NCBI RefSeq assembly: GCF_900103285.1 | Contig: NZ_FNGS01000002.1 | Coordinates: 660,064-724,063, forward strand | Direction of reading: 5' to 3' | DNA from: Siphonobacter aquaeclarae | GTDB lineage: Bacteria > Bacteroidota > Bacteroidia > Cytophagales > Spirosomataceae | DNA: 64,000 bases | Part shown: positions 1 through 8,664 of the stretch, in pieces | Layout: each line of letters begins with the position of its first letter | How positions within the stretch are numbered: the stretch's first letter is position 1 | The notes under the pieces: model-generated | The model's database searches: none | The model's input: the letters and a program-made list of their open reading frames with translations, nothing else | What the model was told of the DNA's origin: nothing | Made by a program: the position numbers and the translations under genes

Positions 1-468
1 GCCCTTCAGATGCATGGCGGCGGACACGAGCGCGGGCGCCGTTCCGGAACGCTCAACGTCCCGGGTATTGTCGGCTTTGGTAAAGCCTGCGAGCTGGCCG
101 ATCCGGACCTCTCAGCGCTGGCTCTGCTGCGCGACGAGCTCGAACGGGGAATCCTCTCCGCCGTACCGGGTACTCGTGTAAATGGCTCAGTGAAGTACCG
201 GCTGGCCAATGTGAGTAACCTTTCTTTTCCGGATGTCGACGGAGAAGAGCTTCTCCTGCAACTTTCCCGCATTGCCGTTTCAAATGGGTCGGCGTGTACT
301 TCGGCCTCCGTTCTGCCCTCACACGTACTCAAGGCCATGGGTATCAGCGACGAACGCGCGCATGCATCCATTCGTTTCAGCCTCGGGCGGTTTACCACGC
401 CGGAAGATATCCGCTTTACCCTCCGGTATGTGGCCGGTATCGTGGCTGATCTGCGGCGCAGCTCCTGA
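1..468 (+). CDS. Cysteine desulfurase, C-terminal part (5' end outside window)
   Basis: This is the last 155 codons of a class V, PLP-dependent cysteine desulfurase of the IscS/NifS type, which takes sulfur from cysteine for Fe-S clusters, tRNA thiolation or molybdenum cofactor. The fragment opens at GGGHERGRRSGTLNVPG, which matches the GGGQE-RSGT-N segment of the family. It carries the flexible catalytic-cysteine loop as NGSACTSASVLPSHVL at about residues 95-110. The reading frame is open from base 1, so the true start lies upstream. The next gene cluster (nudix-fdhD-ydeP) begins 92 bases later. FdhD takes its sulfur from a cysteine desulfurase, so the neighbourhood fits, but a shared transcript is inference. 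The choice between IscS, SufS and NifS cannot be made from this fragment, though the loop is IscS/NifS-like. Confidence 0.9.
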   Translation, partial: ALQMHGGGHERGRRSGTLNVPGIVGFGKACELADPDLSALALLRDELERGILSAVPGTRVNGSVKYRLANVSNLSFPDVDGEELLLQLSRIAVSNGSACTSASVLPSHVLKAMGISDERAHASIRFSLGRFTTPEDIRFTLRYVAGIVADLRRSS

Positions 469-560
469 CCGCGAAAAGCCCTCCCGGACGCTGTTATCTC
501 GGAAAATCTCCGTAAATCCGCATCGGAATCTACCGCGCCGTACCGGCGCATTCTTCCCCC

Positions 561-1106
561 ATGGAATACTTTGAACTGTTCGACGAACGGAACCTGCCGC
601 GGTGGCAGCAAAAACCGCGGCCGGAGGTTCACCGTGACGGCGACTGGCACCGCAGCTCGTGCGTATGGGTCCTGAACGAAAAGCGTGAGCTGCTCGTCAA
701 CCACCGGCATCCGGATAAGGACGTTTTCGCAGACCTCTGGGATGTCAGTATTGCCGGGCATCTCAGCCCGGGTGAGAACTTCCGGGAATCGGCGCTCCGG
801 GAGGTGCAGGAAGAGCTCGGCTACCGGCCGCTGTCGTCGGAGCTGGTTTTTATCGACGTCTGGCGAATGGATGGGTTTGACATACAGACCCGCTTGTATG
901 ACCGGGAATTTGCCGGCGTATTCTGCTGGAAAACAGATCTGCCTCTTTCGGCGTTTATCCCGCAGGAAGACGAGATTTCTGAGCTGCGGTACCTGCCGCT
1001 GGAGCAGGTAAGAAAAGAACTGCAGCACCCGGGAACAGGTCTCGCCTATATTCCGATGGAAACCGTTTTTCTCGACATATTGGAACGCATAGCCGCGATG
1101 GAATGA
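561..1106 (+). CDS. Nudix hydrolase, IPP isomerase/YfcD-like
   Basis: A 181-residue Nudix-fold enzyme. The full Nudix box is visible: G66, then E72, then REVQEELGY at residues 80-88, matching GX5EX7REUXEEXGU with the metal-binding glutamates present. The N-terminal part (MEYFELFDERN, then NHRHPDKD and DLWDVSIAGH) resembles the YfcD / isopentenyl-diphosphate isomerase-like subgroup, whose substrates are mostly unproven. The reaction is therefore best given as hydrolysis of a nucleoside diphosphate linked to another moiety. Its last codons overlap the fdhD start by four bases (ATGA), so it is probably translationally coupled to the formate dehydrogenase-type genes that follow. A role in that pathway is suggested only by this arrangement. 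Confidence 0.88.
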   Translation: MEYFELFDERNLPRWQQKPRPEVHRDGDWHRSSCVWVLNEKRELLVNHRHPDKDVFADLWDVSIAGHLSPGENFRESALREVQEELGYRPLSSELVFIDVWRMDGFDIQTRLYDREFAGVFCWKTDLPLSAFIPQEDEISELRYLPLEQVRKELQHPGTGLAYIPMETVFLDILERIAAME

Positions 1107-1903
1107 AAACCGATGAAACTGTTTCGGTCATACGCCTCGGGGAGGGCCGTCGCCGGGAAGAGGACGACTACCTCGCGCCCGAAGAGCCCCTCGAAATAAT
1201 ACTGGTCTGGCCAACGTCCGGCGGATGGGAACAGGTACCCTTGACCCTGACCATGCGCACGCCCGGAGACGACGCCGACCTGGTACGCGGACTGTTACTG
1301 ACCGAAGGGCTTGTGCGTTCGTCGGACGACATCCGGCATATCCGTGTCAATCCCTATGTCAATCAGGCACATGCGGAGCTGGCCGGTCCTGTGACGGTAC
1401 CACACCGGCACTTCTTCACCAGCGCGGCCTGCGGCGTATGCGGGAAAACCGGCGCCGACGCCCTGCTCACCCGCGTACCCGGGCCGCTTCCCCCGCCGGT
1501 CCCCGTACTCGACACCGAAATACTCTTCTCTTTGCCGGAAAAACTCCGGAGTGCACAACCGGCCTTTGATCGTACCGGCGGGCTGCATGCCGCCGCTCTG
1601 TTTGACCTCGACGGGCAACTACTTGCCGTTCGGGAAGACGTCGGCCGGCATAATGCCGTTGATAAAGTACTCGGCGCCTGTGCGGACCGGTTTCCGATGC
1701 ATGAGACTGTATTACTCCTCAGCGGGCGCGTCGGTTTCGAACTGGTTCAGAAAGCCGCGATGGCCGGTATTCCGGTCGTAGCGGCAGTCAGCGCACCATC
1801 CAGCCTGGCCGTCGAAACGGCGTCAGCCTGCGGCATTACCCTTGTCGGATTTTTGCGTGGCCGCCACGCCAATGTATACTCTTTTCCTGAGCGAATACGA
1901 TGA
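1103..1903 (+). CDS. fdhD: Sulfur carrier protein FdhD for formate dehydrogenase-type enzymes
   Basis: A 266-residue FdhD family protein. In the family, FdhD receives sulfur from a cysteine desulfurase and passes it to the bis-MGD molybdenum cofactor, which activates formate dehydrogenases. The redox CxxC pair is visible as CGVC at residues 110-113 within TSAACGVCGKTG. The conserved EDVGRHNAVDK segment follows at about residue 178, and the length matches the family. The gene overlaps the upstream nudix gene by four bases and the downstream molybdopterin oxidoreductase by four bases. This indicates a single transcript and suggests that the downstream enzyme is its client. Confidence 0.95.
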   Translation: MKTDETVSVIRLGEGRRREEDDYLAPEEPLEIILVWPTSGGWEQVPLTLTMRTPGDDADLVRGLLLTEGLVRSSDDIRHIRVNPYVNQAHAELAGPVTVPHRHFFTSAACGVCGKTGADALLTRVPGPLPPPVPVLDTEILFSLPEKLRSAQPAFDRTGGLHAAALFDLDGQLLAVREDVGRHNAVDKVLGACADRFPMHETVLLLSGRVGFELVQKAAMAGIPVVAAVSAPSSLAVETASACGITLVGFLRGRHANVYSFPERIR

Positions 1904-4191
1904 ATGCTACCCTTGCCCAACCGCCGGCTACGCATACGGGCCTGCGACTGACCGTTCCGGAAACAGCTGCCGTCGGATTTCCGGCCCTGTTTTCCGCTCT
2001 TTCCCAGATGAATCACTACATGCACTGGGCCGACGCGGTCAAAGCCTCGCTGAAAATGAACCAGAAAGGCGGGTTCGACTGCTCCGGATGCGCCTGGCCG
2101 GACCCGGACGGGCACCGCTCTTCTCTCGGAGAATATTGCGAAAACGGCATCAAGGCGCTCGCGGAAGAAGCTACCTACCTGCGTGTGACGCCGGCTTTTT
2201 TCAAAGAGCATGCGGTGGAAACGCTGGGTACCTGGAGCGATTTCGAACTCGGAAAAGCCGGGCGGTTGACAGACCCTATGGTACTCCGGCCGGGTAGTAC
2301 GCATTATGAACCGATACGCTGGGAAGAAGCCTATGCCCTCATTGCCGGTGAACTCAACGCGCTCGATTCACCGGACGAAGCGGCTTTTTATACGTCCGGC
2401 CGGACAGGCAATGAAGCGGCATTTCTGTATCAGTTGTTTGTGCGGGAATTCGGAACGAATAACCTGCCTGACTGCTCCAACCTATGCCACGAGTCCACGA
2501 GTGTGGCGCTCGCCGAAACCCTGGGCATCGGCAAGGGATCGGTGACGCTCCATGATCTGTATGATGCGGAAGTCATCCTCGTCATCGGTCAAAACCCCGG
2601 CACCAATCATCCCCGCATGCTTTCGGCGCTGGAAAAGTGCCGGGAGAACGGAGGTAAAATTGTCAGTATCAATCCGTTGCCGGAAACCGGCCTGATCCGC
2701 TTCGTCAATCCCCAGCGGCCTTTCAAACTGCTCATGGGCGGTACCGAGCTGGAAACGCTGTTTCTGCAGGTGCGGATCAACGGAGACGCTCCCCTGCTCA
2801 AGGCGGTGATGCTTCTTCTCCTGGAAGCGGAAGAACGGAACCCCGGCGCGGTCTTCGACCTGGATTTTATCCGGGATCAGACAACAGGTATAGAAGCCTT
2901 TCTGGCTGATTTGAGAAAGCAGGATTTTGCGGCGCTTGTCCACGATTCCGGCGTTCCGGAGGCGAAAATCCGGGAACTTGCAAACCTGCTGATTCCGGCT
3001 CAGCGCATCATCATCTGCTGGGCGATGGGCGTGACACAGCACCGCAATTCCGTCGATATCATCCGGGATATTGTCAACCTTCTGCTGCTCAAGGGTTCGA
3101 TCGGAAAGCCGGGGGCAGGCACCTGCCCGGTTCGCGGCCATTCCAACGTGCAGGGCGACCGCACGATGGGTATCTGGGAGCGTCCGCCGGTTGCTTTTCT
3201 GGATAGCCTGAAGGCAGTTTTCGGTTTCGAGCCGCCGCGTGATCACGGCTATACGGTCACCGAAGCCATTCAGGCTATGCACGAAGGGAAAGTCAAAACA
3301 CTGATTGGATTAGGAGGTAATTTCCTGTCCGCCAGCCCGGATACCGAATTTACCGCCGAGGCGCTCCGGCGTTGCCGGCTCACGGTCCATATTTCCACCA
3401 AACTCAACCGCAGTCACCTCATACATGGGCATACGGCACTGATCCTGCCGGCGTTGGCGCGGTCAGACCGCGACTTTCACGGAGGCGAAGAGCAGTTTGT
3501 CAGTACCGAAAATTCGACCGGCGTGGTACAAAGCTCGAAAGGTGTACTGGCGCCGCCGTCGGCACAGTTGCGAAGCGAAGTATCAATTGTAACCGGCATT
3601 GCGCGGGAAGTACTCAAGGGACGGACAGTTGTGGACTGGGATCAGCTCGCTGCCCACAACGATCATGTCCGGGAGAAAATAGAAGCGACGATTCCCGGTT
3701 TTGACCGGTACAACGAACGGGTACGCCAGCCTGGCGGCTTCTACCTTCCCAACGGCGCCCGGAATGCTGAATTCCGTACAAAAACCGGCAAAGCCCTCTT
3801 TACCATTGGTCGATACGAGCCTATCCGGACACAGCCCGGCGAGCTCCTGATGATGACCATCCGGAGTCATGATCAGTACAACACAACGATTTACGGGCTG
3901 GACGACCGCTACCGGGGCATTCACCACGAACGCCGGGTTGTCCTGATGAACGCTGAGGATATCGCCGAACAGGAACTGACCGCTGGTCAGCCCGTCACCC
4001 TTTTCAGCGACTACGAAGGTGAAAGACGGGAGGCGAAGTCGTTTCTCGTTGTCAGCTATCCTATTCCGAAAGGATGTTGCGCAACGTACTACCCGGAGAC
4101 GAATGTGCTGATTCCGGTGTGGCACCGGTCGGAAGACAGCAAATGCCCCGCATCAAAATCCGTACTCGTCCGCGTTGAAAAAGAGCGATAA
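1900..4191 (+). CDS. Molybdopterin oxidoreductase, YdeP/FdhF-like alpha subunit
   Basis: A 763-residue protein of the YdeP-type oxidoreductase alpha-subunit family, distant relatives of formate dehydrogenase H. It is close to the family length of about 760. An iron-sulfur binding region is visible near the N-terminus (CSGC at residues 61-64, a further Cys at 80 in GEYCENG). Cofactor-binding segments include VIGQNPGTNHPRML and PVRGHSNVQGDRTMG, and a C-terminal molydopterin dinucleotide-binding domain follows from about residue 640. The Cys in DCSNLCHESTS occupies the region of the FdhF selenocysteine; no in-frame TGA is needed. The substrate of this family is unsettled: E. coli YdeP is linked to acid resistance, and homologues are often called formate dehydrogenases. 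It is coupled to fdhD by a four-base overlap. Confidence 0.88.
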   Translation: MNATLAQPPATHTGLRLTVPETAAVGFPALFSALSQMNHYMHWADAVKASLKMNQKGGFDCSGCAWPDPDGHRSSLGEYCENGIKALAEEATYLRVTPAFFKEHAVETLGTWSDFELGKAGRLTDPMVLRPGSTHYEPIRWEEAYALIAGELNALDSPDEAAFYTSGRTGNEAAFLYQLFVREFGTNNLPDCSNLCHESTSVALAETLGIGKGSVTLHDLYDAEVILVIGQNPGTNHPRMLSALEKCRENGGKIVSINPLPETGLIRFVNPQRPFKLLMGGTELETLFLQVRINGDAPLLKAVMLLLLEAEERNPGAVFDLDFIRDQTTGIEAFLADLRKQDFAALVHDSGVPEAKIRELANLLIPAQRIIICWAMGVTQHRNSVDIIRDIVNLLLLKGSIGKPGAGTCPVRGHSNVQGDRTMGIWERPPVAFLDSLKAVFGFEPPRDHGYTVTEAIQAMHEGKVKTLIGLGGNFLSASPDTEFTAEALRRCRLTVHISTKLNRSHLIHGHTALILPALARSDRDFHGGEEQFVSTENSTGVVQSSKGVLAPPSAQLRSEVSIVTGIAREVLKGRTVVDWDQLAAHNDHVREKIEATIPGFDRYNERVRQPGGFYLPNGARNAEFRTKTGKALFTIGRYEPIRTQPGELLMMTIRSHDQYNTTIYGLDDRYRGIHHERRVVLMNAEDIAEQELTAGQPVTLFSDYEGERREAKSFLVVSYPIPKGCCATYYPETNVLIPVWHRSEDSKCPASKSVLVRVEKER

Positions 4192-4207
4192 CCGCAGGCT
4201 CTTTTTT
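4178..4207 (+). terminator. Intrinsic terminator of the nudix-fdhD-ydeP operon
   Basis: AAAAAGAGC at 4178-4186 pairs with GCTCTTTTT at 4198-4206, with an 11-base loop and a T run at the 3' side. The hairpin contains the stop codon (4189-4191), so the end of the coding sequence doubles as the terminator. Confidence 0.7.
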
Positions 4208-4260
4208 ACCTCATTCCGGCACATTTTTTCAAACAAGAGGCAAAACTGTCCAAAAATTTC

Positions 4261-4268
4261 TACATTTA
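4261..4268 (+). promoter_or_regulatory. Possible -7 box for the sensor kinase
   Basis: TACATTTA differs by one base from the Bacteroidota -7 consensus TAnnTTTG and lies 33 bases upstream of the kinase ATG. No -33 TTTG was identified at the expected distance. Confidence 0.35.
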
Positions 4269-4301
4269 ACCCTATTCCGTTCACTAGACAGTAGCTGCCT
4301 G

Positions 4302-5459
4302 ATGCATACCCCACCTACCTTTCCGGTTGCGCCGGACGAAGCCGCTATGCCTCCGGTCCTGGGACTGACAGGCAGAACGTTTCTCCGGAGTCCACAGCCC
4401 TGCGCTTTGCTCTGGGGTACGGAAGGGTGGTTTATTCCTAATGCCGCCTTTGCCCGGCTGTTTGCGCTGTCTCCCGGAGAGACGTATCGCCGGGAAGTTA
4501 CCCTCCCTCTTTCCTGGAACCTCGTACTTGATTCATCTTCGTCCGGTAACGCAACCGTCGCGACGGAAGAAGGTTTGTGCAGTATTACCGTGACTGTTGT
4601 TTTCGGAGAAGACGACCGGGAAGAAGGCCGGCTCCTTCAGCTTGGGCCTCCTGTACAACGGGATGAACAGGAACGGGAATTGAACAGGCTTACCCGCGAG
4701 CTGGATGAACTGCTCGCTACCCGGAACCGGGAATGGGCTGAACTCAACGACACCTGCCAGCGAATGCGGCATTACCAGGAACAATTTGCTGCCCTGGCCT
4801 CACACGATCTCCACGAGCCCCTGCGCAAGATCAAGTCCTTCAGCGAAGTACTCCGGAAACAATATATTCCGGCCTCGGATATGTATGCGCAAAATGTAGT
4901 CTCGCGCCTGCGGGGAGCCGTTCAGCGGATGCAGCAGTTGCTGGATGATCTCAGCACCTTCTCCGAGCTGGCCTTTCGGCCGGAATCGCTCCGGCGGCTG
5001 GCGCTGACCGACTTCGTCCGGGAAATTGTTCAGTCAGATACCTTCCGTGAGTATGACATCGCCGTTGAACCCCTGCCGGAAATCGACGCCGATCCGGCAC
5101 AAATGAGCCAGTTATTCGGGCAACTGCTCCGGAATGCGGTCAAGTTTACCCGGCCCGGAGAGGCACCCCGGGTCCGGATATCGGGAAAAGTATGGGAGGA
5201 AAAACGGCAGGTGCCGGAACAGCCCGCCCGGTGGGTGGCGCTTCAGGTGGAAGACGAAGGCATTGGTTTCGGGGAAGAAGACCGCGAACGGATCTTTCAG
5301 TTATTTCAGCGGCTTCACGGGCGCGAGCAATATCCGGGATCGGGAATCGGGCTTGCCGTTTGCCGGCGCATTGCCGACCTGCACGGCGGAAGCATTGAAG
5401 CGCGCGGTATTCCGGAAAAAGGATCGGTTTTTACGGTATACCTGCCATCGGTCAGTTAG
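4302..5459 (+). CDS. Sensor histidine kinase, soluble, PAS-like input
   Basis: A 385-residue kinase without membrane segments. Residues 30-115 look like a degenerate PAS domain. A coiled coil at about 120-160 leads into the HisKA dimerisation domain with phospho-acceptor H168 in ALASHDLHEPLRKIKSF. The ATPase domain has an N box (LLRNAVKFT), a G1 box (VEDEGIGFG) and a G2 box (SGIGLAVCRRI). The HDLHEPLRKIKSF form of the H box is that of phytochrome/bacteriophytochrome-related and cyanobacterial-type kinases. No receiver partner is adjacent. The end overlaps the convergent DUF779 gene by eight bases. Its stimulus cannot be deduced. Confidence 0.9.
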   Translation: MHTPPTFPVAPDEAAMPPVLGLTGRTFLRSPQPCALLWGTEGWFIPNAAFARLFALSPGETYRREVTLPLSWNLVLDSSSSGNATVATEEGLCSITVTVVFGEDDREEGRLLQLGPPVQRDEQERELNRLTRELDELLATRNREWAELNDTCQRMRHYQEQFAALASHDLHEPLRKIKSFSEVLRKQYIPASDMYAQNVVSRLRGAVQRMQQLLDDLSTFSELAFRPESLRRLALTDFVREIVQSDTFREYDIAVEPLPEIDADPAQMSQLFGQLLRNAVKFTRPGEAPRVRISGKVWEEKRQVPEQPARWVALQVEDEGIGFGEEDRERIFQLFQRLHGREQYPGSGIGLAVCRRIADLHGGSIEARGIPEKGSVFTVYLPSVS

Positions 5460-5829
5460 TGACGCCGGAGGCGACCGGCGTCAAATCTTCCAGCTCCTCT
5501 TCCGTAAACAACCGCGAGCGGATCAGAAATCGTACTCCCAGCGGAATTTCTGCTGAAAAACTCGCCCCGCGCCCGGGTACTACGTCGAGTGTCAGCTGGG
5601 TATGTTTCCAGTATTCAAACTGAAAGTCGCTCATCCAGAACCGGCAACCGTGTACCGTACCAAGCAGCACGTCGTGGCTGCCGATGCGGAAATCACTGAC
5701 CGGGAAACACATGGGCGACGAGCCGTCGCAGCACCCTCCGCTCTGGTGAAAGAGTAATTCACCGTGCTCGGCCCTGAGCCTGTCAATGATGGCTTTCGCC
5801 TCGTCTGTCACTAATACGCGTTGTACCAT
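5452..5829 (-). CDS. DUF779 protein associated with aldehyde dehydrogenase
   Basis: A 125-residue protein of the DUF779 family. The cysteine-rich core HQSGGCCDGSSPMC at about residues 28-41 and the following segments VLLGTVHGCRFWMS and YWKHTQLTLDVVPGRG are characteristic. Members are typically encoded beside acetaldehyde or alcohol dehydrogenases; their biochemical role is unknown, and the cysteines suggest metal or redox chemistry (inference). It lies 82 bases downstream of the aldehyde dehydrogenase on the same strand and so probably shares its transcript. Confidence 0.85.
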   Translation of the reverse strand: MVQRVLVTDEAKAIIDRLRAEHGELLFHQSGGCCDGSSPMCFPVSDFRIGSHDVLLGTVHGCRFWMSDFQFEYWKHTQLTLDVVPGRGASFSAEIPLGVRFLIRSRLFTEEELEDLTPVASGVTN

Positions 5830-5911
5830 CGTGTTACGATAAGAAAGCGGGACGGCGAAACGCCGCCCCGCTGTTGTGCACCTTACTCAAACTTACTCAC
5901 TGTAAATCAGC

Positions 5912-7441
5912 CTAAAAGAAACCTAACTTTTTCTTGTCGTACGAGATCAGCATGTTCTTGTTCTGCCGGTAGTGCGCCAGCATCATCTTGTGCGTCTCGC
6001 GGCCGAATCCGGACTTCTTGTACCCGCCGAACGGCGCATGCGCCGGGTAGGCATGGTAGCAGTTGACCCACACGCGACCGGCCTGAATAGCCCGGGGTAC
6101 GGTATAGAGCTCGTGCGCGTCGCGCGTCCAGACACCGGCGCCGAGGCCATAGAGTGTATCGTTGGCAATGGCGATGGCTTCTTCCGTTGTTTTGAACGTC
6201 GTCACCGACAATACCGGTCCGAAGATTTCTTCCTGGAAGATCCGCATTTTGTTATGCCCCTTCAGGATCGTCGGCTGGATGTAATAGCCGTTTTCAAGGC
6301 CGCTGTTCTGGTGGAAAGCCGCGCCGCCGCAGAGTACCTGCGCGCCTTCCTGCTTCCCGATATCGATGTAGGAAAGAATCTTTTCGTACTGATCGCGAGA
6401 GGCCTGGGCTCCCATCATCGTCTCCATGCTGAGCGGGTCGCCGAGCTTGATGGCGCGGGTACGGGCGAGTACTTTGTCGATGAATTTTTCGTAGATCGAC
6501 TCGTGCACGAGCAACCGCGACGGACACGTACAGATTTCACCCTGATTGAGAGCAAAAAGCACAGCGCCTTCGATCGTCTTGTCAAGGAAATCGTCGTCTT
6601 CGTCCATCACACTCGGGAAGATGATATTGGGAGACTTTCCGCCCAGTTCCATCGTCGCCGGAATGAGGTTTTCGGCGGTATACTGGAGGATGAGGCGACC
6701 GGTCGTGGTTTCTCCGGTGAAGGCTACCTTAGCCACCCGGTTCGATGAGGCGAGCGGTTTGCCGGCTTCCAGTCCGAAGCCGTTGACGACGTTGAGTACC
6801 CCATCCGGAAGCAGGTCTCCGACCAGTTCCATCAATACGAGGATACTGGCAGGCGTCTGTTCGGCGGGTTTTACCACTACGGTACAGCCTGCCGCAAGCG
6901 CCGGCGCGATTTTCCAGGCGGCCATCAGCAGGGGGAAGTTCCAGGGAATGATCTGCCCTACTACGCCGATCGGCTCGTGGATATTGAGCGATACGGTGTT
7001 TTCATCCAGCTCTGCTACTGAACTTTCTTCCGCCCGAATGACACCGGCATAGTAGCGGAAGTGGTCGATTACGAGCGGAATATCCGCAAACGTCGTTTCC
7101 CGAAGTGCCTTCCCGTTTTCGATGGTCTCCACCCGGGCGAGGTAATCGAGGTTCTGCTCGATCCGGTCGGCAATTTTCAGCAGTACGTTGCTCCGGGCGG
7201 CAGCGGCGGTTTTCGACCAGGCAGGAAAAGCGGCGTGCGCGGCGTCCAGGGCGAGGTCGACGTCAGCGGCGGTCGACCGCGCCACCTGGCAAAACGGCTT
7301 TCCGTCTATCGGAGAGATATTTTCGAAGTATTGTCCGTTGACAGGGGCGACCCACTTGCCTCCGATGTAGTTGTCGTAGCGTTCTTTAAAAGAGGGGCGT
7401 TTCTCCTTGGCGGGAGCTGCAAGCGTTGCTTCCATAATCAT
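5912..7441 (-). CDS. NAD-dependent aldehyde dehydrogenase (AcoD/AldB type)
   Basis: An aldehyde dehydrogenase of about 509 residues that oxidises aldehydes, probably acetaldehyde, to carboxylic acids with NAD(P)+. Visible motifs are the catalytic cysteine in [11 protein letters not shown] (about C304), the general-base glutamate in [14 protein letters not shown], the cofactor-site asparagine in [14 protein letters not shown], and the late EIFGPVLSV. The CTCPSR context and the [15 protein letters not shown] end place it with acetaldehyde dehydrogenases of the AcoD/AldB/ExaC group. Two ATGs lie close together (7441 and 7435); a TTG at 7444 is less likely. The regulator at 7530-8468 is immediately upstream and DUF779 is downstream. 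A 21-bp-spaced direct repeat lies 61 bases before the start. Confidence 0.93.
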   Translation of the reverse strand: MIMEATLAAPAKEKRPSFKERYDNYIGGKWVAPVNGQYFENISPIDGKPFCQVARSTAADVDLALDAAHAAFPAWSKTAAAARSNVLLKIADRIEQNLDYLARVETIENGKALRETTFADIPLVIDHFRYYAGVIRAEESSVAELDENTVSLNIHEPIGVVGQIIPWNFPLLMAAWKIAPALAAGCTVVVKPAEQTPASILVLMELVGDLLPDGVLNVVNGFGLEAGKPLASSNRVAKVAFTGETTTGRLILQYTAENLIPATMELGGKSPNIIFPSVMDEDDDFLDKTIEGAVLFALNQGEICTCPSRLLVHESIYEKFIDKVLARTRAIKLGDPLSMETMMGAQASRDQYEKILSYIDIGKQEGAQVLCGGAAFHQNSGLENGYYIQPTILKGHNKMRIFQEEIFGPVLSVTTFKTTEEAIAIANDTLYGLGAGVWTRDAHELYTVPRAIQAGRVWVNCYHAYPAHAPFGGYKKSGFGRETHKMMLAHYRQNKNMLISYDKKKLGFF

Positions 7442-7466
7442 CAATCGTTTACGAGGTTTACGGAAG

Positions 7467-7474
7467 CAAAGTTC
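7467..7474 (-). promoter_or_regulatory. Possible -7 box for the aldehyde dehydrogenase
   Basis: On the minus strand this reads GAACTTTG, one mismatch from TAnnTTTG. It would place the transcription start near 7461 and the proximal AraC-type half-site at roughly -41 to -50, the usual place for an activator that contacts the polymerase. The promoter itself is weakly supported. Confidence 0.3.
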
Positions 7475-7501
7475 GAGACCGGATGGCCTCGCTATTAGAA
7501 T

Positions 7502-7532
7502 GATCCTATCAAAGAATGGATCGATCCTATCA
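7502..7532 (-). promoter_or_regulatory. Candidate AraC-family operator: direct repeat at 21-bp spacing
   Basis: The 10-mer TGATAGGATC (minus strand) occurs twice without mismatch, at 7502-7511 and 7523-7532, exactly 21 bp apart start to start. Direct-repeat half-sites two helical turns apart are the classical arrangement for AraC-family activators, such as araI1-araI2. The distal copy overlaps the stop codon of the AraC-type gene and the proximal one lies 61 bases before the aldehyde dehydrogenase ATG. An outer inverted pair, GAATGAT at 7498 and ATCATTC at 7529, is also present. Confidence 0.6.
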
Positions 7533-8468
7533 TTCGCCGAGCATATGTACCGCGGCGGTATGCCGGTATTGCAGCGGCGTTGCCTGGGTCTGACGCTTGA
7601 AGAGCTTGAGAAAGTGATTGAGGTTATTGAACCCGCAGGCTACGCTGATATCGCCGACACTCCGCGTAGTGGTTTTCAGTAACTTCTGAGCCAGCAGAAT
7701 ACGCTGCTGGTTGATGTATTCCACCGGAGACATCCCCAGCTGGGCTTTGAACTGCCGGTAAAAATTCGGCTCGCTCATGCAGGCCTTGTCGGCCAGCTGC
7801 CGGATGTTGAAGTTGAGATGGAGATTCTGCTGTATATACTGAGCGATAAAAGCCAGCCGGTTCGAAGACGCGTATCGCACCGCATTATCCAGCAGCAACT
7901 GCCGGGCCTGGGTCTGTACCATCCGTACCGTCAATTCCTTGATAATCAGATCAGCAAAGAAATCTTTCGCAGGATTATTCTCCGTAAAAACAGCGACAAG
8001 CCGGTTGAGCAGGCCGTTGACGGCCGACGAATTATTGAAATAAAAACTATGGTCGGAAAGCTTCCAGCCCGTCGGCGAATCGATCAGCGGAACAGCGTCG
8101 TTGAGTTCTCCCGTCATCTGAACGATCTTCTCCTGCGACATGGCAAGGGCCAGGCACTGGGTAGGGCTCTCTTCCGTCGCATCCGGAAAATCAATGCGCA
8201 TGGTCTGGTCTCCCGGTACCAGAACTGATTCGCCCGGGAGGTAGTTAAACGCCGGCGTCTCGTCGAGGTGCATGACCTTCCGGCCGCGGATCATGCTGGT
8301 CAGGACCGGATTATGGAACGTCAGCTCTACCGATTCGGCATGGGAATGCGTTTCGTAAATATTCAGCTCCGCGGTTTCGATGGTGTAGGCCGTTCTGTTC
8401 TCGACCACCTGCTCCAGCTTGCGGTTCTTGAGATGATTCCGGATATCGAGCGAGCCATTCATAGTCAT
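7530..8468 (-). CDS. AraC-family transcriptional regulator
   Basis: A 312-residue regulator. Residues 1 to about 200 form an AraC_N-type sensor domain ([16 protein letters not shown], then [15 protein letters not shown]). The C-terminal 100 residues carry two helix-turn-helix motifs ([20 protein letters not shown] and [22 protein letters not shown]), the standard AraC/XylS layout. ATG codons at 8468 and 8462 are both possible starts. It lies directly upstream of the aldehyde dehydrogenase on the same strand and is divergent from the TonB receptor gene. By position, and by the direct repeat at its 3' end, it probably activates the aldehyde dehydrogenase in response to a small molecule such as an aldehyde or alcohol (inference). 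Confidence 0.92.
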   Translation of the reverse strand: MTMNGSLDIRNHLKNRKLEQVVENRTAYTIETAELNIYETHSHAESVELTFHNPVLTSMIRGRKVMHLDETPAFNYLPGESVLVPGDQTMRIDFPDATEESPTQCLALAMSQEKIVQMTGELNDAVPLIDSPTGWKLSDHSFYFNNSSAVNGLLNRLVAVFTENNPAKDFFADLIIKELTVRMVQTQARQLLLDNAVRYASSNRLAFIAQYIQQNLHLNFNIRQLADKACMSEPNFYRQFKAQLGMSPVEYINQQRILLAQKLLKTTTRSVGDISVACGFNNLNHFLKLFKRQTQATPLQYRHTAAVHMLGE

Positions 8469-8664
8469 TCCGATCAGGGCTAATACAGTACGATACTAAC
8501 AAAAAGTTACAATTTTTTATTGGACGGGACTAAGAATAAAACAAATTGTTAGAGGAATGTCTCCGTTTTCAGCGACAGACTTGTTCTTTTCATCGAACTC
8601 CGTTTCATCCCCGGCGGAAACGAGGCATTTTTGAGTTTCTGTTCGCTGTTCCCTCGAAACCATC

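Noticed and set aside
1900-4191. Selenocysteine-containing formate dehydrogenase
   Set aside because: No in-frame TGA; the equivalent region contains Cys, and the family is YdeP-like.
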